Source: Spirochaetaceae bacterium (GTDB taxonomy: Bacteria > Spirochaetota > Spirochaetia > DSM-2461). Taken from it: a DNA stretch of 8,616 nt. Below, piece by piece: positions 1 through 6,678 of this stretch; the first letter of the stretch is position 1, and each line of letters starts with the position of its first letter. The notes under the pieces are model-generated. The model was not told the origin of the DNA, did no database searches, and saw nothing but the letters and a program-made list of their open reading frames with translations. The DNA is taken from NCBI GenBank assembly GCA_016342385.1, contig JAEINM010000152.1, positions 1 to 8,616 on the forward strand, written 5' to 3'. The position numbers and the translations under genes are program-made.

Positions 1-1
1 C

Positions 2-967
2 ATTCTCAATCAATCCAATTCCACTATCTATCTATTAATTCGTGCCGAATCTGCCGGTGAAGGGAAAAAGCGATTTTTCAGACTTTGGAACTATTACTTT
101 CCCATGGAAGAACCTATGCTCTTTGAGAGCCGGCTGATATTTCTTGCAGGAGATCTCTCTCATGACCGGCTGGGATTGTCAGAGGAAATTTGGACGACTG
201 TATCGGAAACTGTAGATTCCATTCTTCATGCCGGAGCGAATGTCCGCCACTACGGACGTTTTGAAGAATTTCTGGGAACCAATATTAAAGGGACAAAAAC
301 CCTGATCGAACTGGTTAAAGAGGGGAGGGAAAAGGAGTTTCACTACATAAGTACAGTCAGCCTTCATCTTCTTGAGAAACCTCATGGACTGGGGCTGTTC
401 TTTGAAGATGATTTCCCCGAAGAACCCCATCTGGAGAATAATTATCTGGAATCGAAATGGGAAGCCGAAAGAATACTCCGCCTTAGTGGAATCAATGTGC
501 GCTATTACAGGCTTGGAAATCTGGTGGGCCATTCAAAAACGGGAATCTTTCAGATCAATGCCCAGGATAATGCCTTTCTCCAATCTATTCAGGGGTTTAA
601 AAAAATCGGAGCTATCCCTGTTCTGAATGAAGCATTTATCGATCTTTCATTTATTGATCAGACGTCAGAGGCTGTATGGAAACTAATGTCCACACCATCT
701 CCACTGAGATGTTTTCACATCTTTAATCCCCATCGCATAAATCTGAAGGATCTGGCCGGGGCATATGATCTGGAAAGAGTAGAGATGGAAATCTTTTATC
801 ACAGCTTTTATGAAAAAAAAGAGCTCTTGACTCATGCCTCGTATATTGGGAATCCCCGAATGCTCATGACATCTCCTTTAAATGATTTAACAGAAGTTAT
901 TCTGAATAAAACAGGGCATAAGTGGCAGTCTCCCGAATTAGAACATATGCAGAAGTTGTTGATCTGA
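2..967 (+). CDS. Thioester reductase-type NAD(P)-binding protein, C-terminal part (5' end outside window)
   Basis: The reading frame is open from base 2, and the 34 codons before the first ATG (104) are clearly coding: they include a Rossmann-type strand (IYLLIRA) followed by a basic helix. The true start therefore lies upstream, and 321 residues are visible. The sequence resembles the thioester-reductase/male-sterility NAD-binding family (extended SDR), which reduces carrier- or CoA-bound acyl groups to aldehydes or alcohols. Visible landmarks are AGDLS then LGLSEEIW, ILHAGANV, NIKGTKTLIEL, the active-site STV (visible residues 117-119) and the catalytic Y-x-x-x-K (YLESK, Tyr148/Lys152). The N-terminal TGxxGxxG dinucleotide loop must lie outside the window. 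The C-terminal GHKW near the end is typical of R domains that close NRPS-like or carboxylate-reductase proteins. It could be such a C-terminal domain or a free-standing reductase; the window cannot decide. Stop TGA at 965-967. No clear terminator follows. Confidence 0.85.
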   Translation: MLNQSNSTIYLLIRAESAGEGKKRFFRLWNYYFPMEEPMLFESRLIFLAGDLSHDRLGLSEEIWTTVSETVDSILHAGANVRHYGRFEEFLGTNIKGTKTLIELVKEGREKEFHYISTVSLHLLEKPHGLGLFFEDDFPEEPHLENNYLESKWEAERILRLSGINVRYYRLGNLVGHSKTGIFQINAQDNAFLQSIQGFKKIGAIPVLNEAFIDLSFIDQTSEAVWKLMSTPSPLRCFHIFNPHRINLKDLAGAYDLERVEMEIFYHSFYEKKELLTHASYIGNPRMLMTSPLNDLTEVILNKTGHKWQSPELEHMQKLLI

Positions 968-1044
968 GACGTTATTTTTTATCTTTACACATATTTTATT
1001 AGGTCTTAAACTCTCTAAGCCCTATGAAAATTTTGTACATATAG

Positions 1045-1050
1045 TATAAT
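1045..1050 (+). promoter_or_regulatory. Candidate -10 box (TATAAT) of the phosphatase operon
   Basis: A perfect TATAAT lies in the AT-rich gap after the reductase gene. No good -35 hexamer sits 16-18 bp upstream (the best fit matches TTGACA at only 2 of 6 positions), and there is no TGn extension, so it may need an activator or be fortuitous. A start point near 1057 would give a leader of about 36 nt ending in the ribosome binding site at 1081-1085. Confidence 0.45.
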
Positions 1051-1080
1051 GATTTTATTATTGTTTTCTCAGTGAAAACG

Positions 1081-1085
1081 AGGAG
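1081..1085 (+). promoter_or_regulatory. Ribosome binding site (AGGAG) that decides a TTG start
   Basis: AGGAG lies 7 nt before the in-frame TTG at 1093. The upstream in-frame GTG at 1072 is preceded only by a T-rich stretch without a Shine-Dalgarno match. This favours TTG 1093 as the start of the phosphatase gene. Confidence 0.7.
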
Positions 1086-1092
1086 AAAAGTT

Positions 1093-3012
1093 TTGAAAAT
1101 TCAGGTCCGGCTTATGCTGGTCATTATACCTGTTATGGTTATCGTTTTTGCGATCACCTCCATATTCACCAGCATATTTTCTACTGATGCTCTTGAGGTT
1201 CAGGCCAGGGATAATGCCAGGTTACTCAGCCGAAGCTATTCGGGTCAGCTCGATTCGACAATTTACAACTATTTCAATATTAGTCAGGACCTGGGAAATG
1301 CCGTTATAACATCTATAAATGTCGAGACGACCCTTCAGGTGTTTCGAAGACGGTACTTGCAGTTCACCAATGTTTTCTATACTCCCGCAACGGGAAGGGT
1401 TCTCGATATGTCTCCCTATAATGCGGAATATATGGATTTTGATTTTAGTGAAACTGAAGCCTGGCAGAAAGCCTTTAGGGATAAGATTCCAGTTATCTCC
1501 GAACCGGGAGAATACTTTGGAGAGCAGTCCATTATTATTTTTACTCCCGCCATGTTATCCTACGTCTTAAGTCAGGAACCGACAGTCGAGGGTATTATTG
1601 CCCTTGTTCTGCCCTTAAAGGACTTATTCAATGATTTAAATAATGTGACCATAGGGGAATCGGGTTCTCTTTTTGTCATTGATAAAGAGGGCATTTTTCT
1701 CCATCATAAAGAAGAAGAACTGATTCTTTCGGGTAATCTGAAGGATTTATCCTCTAAACAGCCTCTTGATGAAGTTTCCAAAGCTATGACAGATCTTAAA
1801 ACCGGATTTGTTACCTATTCAGATAATGACGGTAGAAAATATATCTCCTTCTCTCCCATTCAGAGGGCACAGTGGTCTCTTGGTGTTTACAATACCTACT
1901 CGGAAATCAGTTCAAAAATCATCGACCTTATACTGATCAATCTCTTTATCGTTATCGGTGGTGTGATTCTCGGGGCCGTCATTATGTATTTTGTTGTTCA
2001 TAGAGTTGTAATTCCTATTGAAAAACTGACCATTATGGCGCAGAAAATAGAGAAAGGTGATAGAACCATTACTAGTGAATTCGACACCTCTTCTGAAATA
2101 GGGCTTCTGTCCCATTCAATCAACTCCATGGTTTTTGAACTGCGCGATCATCAGAGAAAACTGGAAGAGACAGTAGAGCAGCGTACAATAGAACTGAAAA
2201 GGACTAATGAAGAGCTGGGTGAAGCTGTAGAAGAATTAAACGCCTCTAATGTGACTCTTCAGCGCACGAGAGATGCTCTCTGGTCCGAAATGGAACTGGC
2301 CCATAAACTGCAGACCGTTCTACTTCCACAAAAGCCCTCCATCGAGGGATACGATATTGCCGCTTTTCTGGAAACCACAGAAACTGTGGGCGGGGATTAT
2401 TATGATGTCATCCATGCAGAAGGTCGGGACTGGTTTCTTATCGGTGATGTCTCGGGGCACGGAGTTAACTCGGGATTAATCATGATGATGGTTCAAACCT
2501 CTATTCATGTTGCCCTTTCCCAGAATCCTTCAATAGATCCCTCTCATTTGTTATCAATTATCAATAAGACTATCCATAATAACATTCATAAACTGGGAGA
2601 AAAACGGTATATGACTCTTACTGTTTTTGCCTGTTATGATCATGGGGAATTTGTATTTTCCGGTGCCCATCTTCCATTGATCAAATATAAAAAAGCGGCG
2701 GGAACTCTCGAGGTCACTGAGACAGAAGGGGCCTGGATAGGCATTGTCAATGATATTAGCGGAATGAATGACGATTCAAAATATACTCTCGATGCGGGCG
2801 ATTCTCTACTTCTGTACACCGATGGAATCACTGAATCTACAAAGAAAAATGGCGATTATTTTACAGAAAAAGATCTGGGTGATGTTTTTGCAGGACTCGC
2901 CTTTCTTCCCGCCAAAGATATCGTTAAAGGGATAAGACAGGAGATGAAGAATCTGATATTTGATGATGATGTTACTATTTTTGTAATTAAAAGAGATTCC
3001 ATCGATGATTAG
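1093..3012 (+). CDS. Membrane sensor PP2C/SpoIIE serine phosphatase (Cache-HAMP-PP2C)
   Basis: This is a 639-aa inner-membrane receptor. Residues about 6-28 form TM1; about 30-270 form an extracytoplasmic sensor of double-Cache type; about 277-303 form TM2. HAMP follows (about 304-360, with the V-I-P-I-E-K-L entry), then a heptad-like coiled coil (about 350-400) and a SpoIIE-type PP2C phosphatase domain (about 400-639). The metal-binding acidic positions are present: VGGDYYD (Asp435, Asp438), IGDVSGHG (Asp452), LYTDGITES (Asp577) and DDDVTIFVI (Asp624-626). It should therefore be an active phospho-Ser/Thr phosphatase. Family members such as RsbU and SiaA dephosphorylate STAS-like or SiaC-like partners in partner-switching pathways. 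TTG 1093 is preferred over GTG 1072 because of the AGGAG before it. The gene overlaps the next by 8 bp (ATG 3005, stop TAG 3010-3012), implying translational coupling, so the neighbour's STAS-like domain is the likely substrate (inference). The ligand cannot be told from sequence. Confidence 0.92.
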   Translation: MKIQVRLMLVIIPVMVIVFAITSIFTSIFSTDALEVQARDNARLLSRSYSGQLDSTIYNYFNISQDLGNAVITSINVETTLQVFRRRYLQFTNVFYTPATGRVLDMSPYNAEYMDFDFSETEAWQKAFRDKIPVISEPGEYFGEQSIIIFTPAMLSYVLSQEPTVEGIIALVLPLKDLFNDLNNVTIGESGSLFVIDKEGIFLHHKEEELILSGNLKDLSSKQPLDEVSKAMTDLKTGFVTYSDNDGRKYISFSPIQRAQWSLGVYNTYSEISSKIIDLILINLFIVIGGVILGAVIMYFVVHRVVIPIEKLTIMAQKIEKGDRTITSEFDTSSEIGLLSHSINSMVFELRDHQRKLEETVEQRTIELKRTNEELGEAVEELNASNVTLQRTRDALWSEMELAHKLQTVLLPQKPSIEGYDIAAFLETTETVGGDYYDVIHAEGRDWFLIGDVSGHGVNSGLIMMMVQTSIHVALSQNPSIDPSHLLSIINKTIHNNIHKLGEKRYMTLTVFACYDHGEFVFSGAHLPLIKYKKAAGTLEVTETEGAWIGIVNDISGMNDDSKYTLDAGDSLLLYTDGITESTKKNGDYFTEKDLGDVFAGLAFLPAKDIVKGIRQEMKNLIFDDDVTIFVIKRDSIDD

Positions 3013-3838
3013 TCTGACAAAAAAAATCCCCCCATCGGAAAAAGCCCTTGATGCAATAGATCAATTAATTGTTAAGAAATTATCGTCTTATGATGATGAA
3101 ATCCAAAGCACGATTCGCATGGTCGGTATTGAATTATTGGAAAATGCCCTTAAATATCATATGGAGAAGGATATTTCATCCAGTATAGAATTCAAAATTT
3201 CAATAAATGATTCCGTTGAAATTAAGGTGACTAATCTACTGAGAAATACAGAAGATGCCTATAAGCTGATTGAGCATGTTAATAATATCAATAGCGGGAT
3301 TGATCCAAAAGTGCAGTATATGCACAGACTCAAGGAAATAATGGAAAACAGGATTCCCGGAGAGAGTCAGCTGGGTTTGTTGAGGATTGTCGGGGAAGGG
3401 AATTTCGGTATACAATATAACCTGAAAGATAATTGTCTTACAGTCTCTGCTACAAAATATATAAACAGGAAGAGGAATAGAGCAATGGATTCATTAATCA
3501 CAAAGGACTTCTCCATTATAATAAATGATAATGATCCTTTTGAAGTTATCTGGAAAGGAAGAAGTCGCGATCTTAATCCTTCCCTTGTTATAGATAAATA
3601 TCTTGACGAATTGACAACACATCTTCTGGACAGGGATATTTTAGTTGATTTTTCTTCCATGGAATCTCTCAATTCATCTACAATCCCCCCCATTCTTACT
3701 TTTTTAACCAATCTTGAGAAAAAAAGGATTCGGGCGACAGTTCAATACTCTAAAGATGTTTACTGGCAGAGAGCCAGTTTTAAGCCCTTATCTGTGTTGA
3801 CCCGTGATTTTAAATTTGTGAAACTTCTCCCCGTTTAA
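3005..3838 (+). CDS. Fused anti-sigma-kinase-like (slr1658/SiaB-like) and STAS-like (slr1659-like) partner-switch protein
   Basis: A 277-aa cytoplasmic protein with two parts. Residues about 1-152 resemble the divergent GHKL-like kinases of the SiaB/slr1658 type: an N-box helix (ELLENALKY, Glu43/Glu46/Asn47), a strand with IKVTN where a classical kinase has its DxGxG box, and QLGLLRI (122-128) where a glycine-rich lid would lie. Residues about 161-277 resemble the slr1659/STAS type. The strand LVDFSSMESLNSSTIPPI (213-230) has the LNSS context (Ser224/Ser225) that in STAS antagonists carries the phosphorylated Ser, and a later WQRAS (254-258) fits the slr1659 pattern. A basic linker (154-159) joins them. 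The start overlaps the phosphatase stop by 8 bp. The likely role is a phosphorylatable switch: the kinase half modifies the STAS half and the upstream phosphatase reverses it (inference; assignments are from motif memory, not a search). An internal Shine-Dalgarno and ATG at 3485 could also give the STAS half alone. Confidence 0.75.
   Translation: MISLTKKIPPSEKALDAIDQLIVKKLSSYDDEIQSTIRMVGIELLENALKYHMEKDISSSIEFKISINDSVEIKVTNLLRNTEDAYKLIEHVNNINSGIDPKVQYMHRLKEIMENRIPGESQLGLLRIVGEGNFGIQYNLKDNCLTVSATKYINRKRNRAMDSLITKDFSIIINDNDPFEVIWKGRSRDLNPSLVIDKYLDELTTHLLDRDILVDFSSMESLNSSTIPPILTFLTNLEKKRIRATVQYSKDVYWQRASFKPLSVLTRDFKFVKLLPV
3467..3487 (+). promoter_or_regulatory. Candidate internal ribosome binding site and start codon (STAS half alone)
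   Basis: A purine-rich AGGAAGAGGA (3467-3476) lies 8 nt before an in-frame ATG (3485-3487, Met161 of the fusion). Translation from here would give a 117-aa protein starting MDSLITKDFS, which looks like the natural N-terminus of a free slr1659-like protein. It is either a working internal start or a relic of two formerly separate genes. Confidence 0.5.
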
Positions 3839-6114
3839 GGGTAGTCAGACATGTTTTTATTGGCCCATATCTGGAAATCTGCTGCTGTAAGTGGTTTGCT
3901 GTAGAGGTACCCCTGTACTTCATCACATTCAAGATCTTTCAGGAATTGAGCCTGTTCTTCCGTTTCAACACCTTCAGCAATTAATTGTAATTTCAGTTGT
4001 TTTCCCATCCGTACTATCAATTGGGTCAGCCGTTGAGCTTTTTTATCATTTTCGAGATTGAGAATAAAAGAGCGGTCGATTTTTAAACGGTCAATAGGTA
4101 GCCTCAGGAGATAGCTGAGAGAAGAGAATCCCGTTCCAAAGTCATCTATGGCAATACTCAATCCCAACCCCTTGGCATGGTTCAAAATCCGTATTCCCTG
4201 CTCCACATCATGCATCAGCATGCTTTCGGTAATCTCCAGTTCCACCAATGAAGGATCAACGGAAAATTCTGACAGAGTTTTCGATAAAAACTCTGAAAAA
4301 TTATCACTGTGAAACTGCCTGACCGATACGTTTACCCCGATTCGAAAAGGCTTATTGCCCTCTTTTATCCAATTTTCCATAAATACCAGAGATTTCCTGA
4401 TAGCAATTTCTCCAATATCAATGATTAATCCCGATTGCTCGGCAATGTGTACAAACTGCGACGGGGGAACTAGTTCTCCATCGGGTTTTTCCCAGCGGAT
4501 CAGGCTCTCTGCACCATTGAGCTTGTGGGACACCAGGTCCAGTTGGGGTTGAAAATAGAGGAGCAATTCATCCCGGTCTATGGCAGTTTTGAGATCTCTT
4601 GTAATATGGATTCTGTTCTGAGTGTCTTCATCCATTTTACTATCAAAATACCTGTATCGTGTCCCCTCCGACCTTTTGGCAATTTTCAGAGCCATATCAG
4701 CATCCTGCAATACATCTTCCGGATTGAGTTCCTGCTGATCCAGATGAACCAGTCCCAATTTCGCTTTAAGGGGAAATGATGTACCGTTCAATGTAAAGGG
4801 TTTTTTGAATATTGACAGAAGATCCCCGGGAATAATTTTTTCTTTAGGACCGATTATGCTAAAGGTGTCCCCGCTTATCCTCGCCAGAAAAACATCACTG
4901 TCCAAATGGGCTCTAATTCTGGCCGATAAGGATTTGAGGAGTTTATCTCCATTGTGGTATCCCATGGCATTATTTATTTCGGAGAACTCAATAATATCGA
5001 TAAGGGCAACAACCTGTCCGGATTTTTCCTTTTGCCTGTTTCTAATCTCATCTAAAAATTTGGTTCTATTGGGCAATTGGCACAATTGATCAAAATAGGC
5101 AAATTGATGAAGTTGATGTAAGAGATACTGATTTCCAAAACCCACAGAAACTTGAATGCCATATACTTTAATCAGCTGCTGTTCAGGTTCTGTTATTCTG
5201 TGATCCGTGTGTATGACTAAAGCACCATTGTGATGCTGGTCATTTTGAAGATAAATGTAGGCCAGATTGCCCTTAAAGAAGGAAATCTTTTTTTCAAACA
5301 GGGTTTTCAGGTTTTCCCTATGTTCTTCATTCAGTTTATCAATGGATAGATCGAGGAAATCCCTGTAATAGCGGCTGGCCGCAATAATAAAATATTCATA
5401 ATGTTTTTTATCATCATTAATAGGAATATGCTGATTGCATAGAAAAGATTCACACTCGGCATTTATAACACGGCTGATCTGCTCTAAAACATGACTGCTA
5501 TAATCCTCTATAGAATTATATGAAAATAAACTCATCGAGCTGGTGATCATATGTTCCATGCCGTTTTTATTCTGATCCAGTATCTGGTATTGCTCAAAAG
5601 AGCGGATGGCAGAGATTAAGGATGACAGGAGCCTGGTCCGGGTCAATTCCGATTTCATTTTATAATCATTAATATCATATTCCTGAATCACTTCCAGCTC
5701 CGGAGCATATCCCGGTTGTCCAGTGCGAATTATGATTCTAGCAGAGTGAAGCTCCAGCTCTTCTCTTATTCTTTTTACCAGATCCAGTCCGGCCGTTTCA
5801 GTTTCCATAACAACATCCAGTAATATTACAGTAATATCTCTATTGTCTCTTATTATGGAAAAGGCTTCTTTTGAATCATATGCCTGAAGGAATATTAATT
5901 TTTTGTTAAAAATTGTCTCTTCAGAAAGAGCCAGTTTGGTAACTAAATGAGTCTGTTCGTCATCATCGACAATGAGAATCTTCCATGGATCTTCTCCGTA
6001 TGATTTTTTCAGGGGAAAATCACTTTCATCCTCAAATACTAGTAAATCTGTGTCCTCTATATTATTCTTCTGACTCAAAAAACAGTCCTTTCCTTTGCAA
6101 ATATCACCAATCAT
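3835..6114 (-). CDS. Response regulator c-di-GMP phosphodiesterase (REC-DUF3369-degenerate GGDEF-EAL)
   Basis: A 759-aa soluble protein. Residues about 45-165 form a receiver domain with acidic pocket Asp50-52, phospho-acceptor Asp100 (VILLD) and conserved Lys152 (DINDYK). Residues about 185-335 match DUF3369, a GAF-like region commonly found after such receivers. Residues about 340-490 are a GGDEF domain whose signature has become SGDTF (414-418); loss of the Glu predicts no cyclase activity. Residues about 505-750 are an EAL domain with the catalytic set intact: Glu536 (in the ESL variant), Asn595 (NVSVRQF), Glu627 (ELEITES), Asp657/Asp658 (DDFGTGFSSL), Lys678, Glu714/Glu717 (AEGVET) and Gln734. 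It should hydrolyse c-di-GMP to pGpG under control of receiver phosphorylation; no cognate histidine kinase is in the window. The degenerate GGDEF may act as a GTP-binding regulatory domain, as known in some GGDEF-EAL proteins. The Shine-Dalgarno before ATG 6114 is weak (AAGAA). Its stop overlaps that of the convergent partner-switch gene. Confidence 0.93.
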   Translation of the reverse strand: MIGDICKGKDCFLSQKNNIEDTDLLVFEDESDFPLKKSYGEDPWKILIVDDDEQTHLVTKLALSEETIFNKKLIFLQAYDSKEAFSIIRDNRDITVILLDVVMETETAGLDLVKRIREELELHSARIIIRTGQPGYAPELEVIQEYDINDYKMKSELTRTRLLSSLISAIRSFEQYQILDQNKNGMEHMITSSMSLFSYNSIEDYSSHVLEQISRVINAECESFLCNQHIPINDDKKHYEYFIIAASRYYRDFLDLSIDKLNEEHRENLKTLFEKKISFFKGNLAYIYLQNDQHHNGALVIHTDHRITEPEQQLIKVYGIQVSVGFGNQYLLHQLHQFAYFDQLCQLPNRTKFLDEIRNRQKEKSGQVVALIDIIEFSEINNAMGYHNGDKLLKSLSARIRAHLDSDVFLARISGDTFSIIGPKEKIIPGDLLSIFKKPFTLNGTSFPLKAKLGLVHLDQQELNPEDVLQDADMALKIAKRSEGTRYRYFDSKMDEDTQNRIHITRDLKTAIDRDELLLYFQPQLDLVSHKLNGAESLIRWEKPDGELVPPSQFVHIAEQSGLIIDIGEIAIRKSLVFMENWIKEGNKPFRIGVNVSVRQFHSDNFSEFLSKTLSEFSVDPSLVELEITESMLMHDVEQGIRILNHAKGLGLSIAIDDFGTGFSSLSYLLRLPIDRLKIDRSFILNLENDKKAQRLTQLIVRMGKQLKLQLIAEGVETEEQAQFLKDLECDEVQGYLYSKPLTAADFQIWANKNMSDYP

Positions 6115-6133
6115 TTCTTATGCTTCAACTAAA

Positions 6134-6163
6134 ATCATATTATTAATAATTGGAATTTTACAA
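6134..6163 (-). promoter_or_regulatory. Candidate promoter of the REC-EAL phosphodiesterase gene
   Basis: On the minus strand TTGTAA (6163-6158; 4 of 6 matches to TTGACA) is followed after 18 bp by TATGAT (6139-6134; 5 of 6 matches to TATAAT). The predicted start near 6127 leaves a leader of about 13 nt before the ATG at 6114. The surroundings are very AT-rich, so chance matches are likely. Nothing else was recognised in the 224-bp gap 6115-6338 apart from this and the terminator at 6283-6321. Confidence 0.35.
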
Positions 6164-6282
6164 ATTAATTACATGATAAAAGAATATCCCTGATAATATT
6201 GATTAATACTGGATAAAGAGATAAATAATCAATGACTCAATTTAACCAATTGTACCGGATATTTCTGAGAATGAAAAGAAAT

Positions 6283-6321
6283 AAAAAACCTGCAAATTCT
6301 ACGGATAAAGAAATTACAGGT
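6283..6321 (-). terminator. Candidate intrinsic terminator after the tyrS remnant
   Basis: Read on the minus strand, ACCTGTAATTT and AATTTGCAGGT form an imperfect hairpin: a 5-bp ACCTG/CAGGT base, then short pairs interrupted by two mismatches, and a loop of about 12 nt. It runs directly into a T-rich tail (TTTTTTATTTCTTTT). It lies 17 nt after the stop of the S4-domain fragment, where a tyrS terminator would be expected. The stem is weak, so efficiency is uncertain. Confidence 0.5.
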
Positions 6322-6338
6322 ATTCTATAAGAATCTCT

Positions 6339-6651
6339 TTAAATCTGTATTATTTTCAAAAAACGCCTTTTCCCTGCTTTGATTAATAGGGAGCTGCCAA
6401 TGGGTATATTGAGAATAAAATCGGGGTCTGATTTTTTGCAGCCATCCACTTTTAATCCTCCCTGAAGAATCAGCCTCTTCCCCTCACTGACAGATTCTGT
6501 CAGTCCTGCATCTTTAAGAACAGATGTTATTTTCAAACCTCTGACCTTCATTCTATATTCGGGAATGTCCTGGGGGAATCACTTCATTGGTATCTGATGT
6601 GATTATCGCCATTTGTCCATTTATTTCTTTTTCCCTGTCCATTTCTTTCCT
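6339..6651 (-). pseudogene. tyrS: Tyrosyl-tRNA synthetase C-terminal (S4 domain) remnant, frameshifted
   Basis: An open frame at 6339-6551 encodes 70 aa matching the C-terminal S4 RNA-binding domain of bacterial TyrS: KITSVLKDAGLTESVSEGKR, then LQGGLKVDG, a D-P pair, and AGKRRF near the end. A whole TyrS is roughly 400 aa with a Rossmann catalytic domain; none of that is present. Upstream of the ATG the same frame still reads PQDIPEYRM, like the linker before the S4 domain in TyrS, then meets a stop. The adjacent frame (ATG at 6642, open back to a TGA at 6652-6654) reads into TSDTNEVIP and would join the S4 frame if one base were removed from the five-G run at 6572-6576 (plus strand). There is no ribosome binding site before ATG 6551. 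This is best read as the decayed 3' end of a tyrS copy. The alternative, a small free S4 protein, is less likely. Confidence 0.7.
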
Positions 6652-6678
6652 TCAGCAAAAGACCTATAACAAAAAAAA

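Noticed and set aside
104..967. ATG at 104 as a complete start of the reductase gene
   Set aside because: The frame stays open to the window edge, and the 34 preceding codons contain the expected Rossmann strand, so the gene is truncated by the window rather than starting here.
3005..3838. Fusion protein as a DUF1987 SiaC homologue
   Set aside because: The C-terminal half has the LNSS and WQxxS pattern closer to the slr1659/STAS type; I could not see a DUF1987 pattern, so only a functional analogy to SiaC is proposed.
4355..5089. Short plus-strand open frames inside the EAL gene
   Set aside because: They are shadows of a well-conserved minus-strand GGDEF-EAL coding region and lack ribosome binding sites or family motifs.
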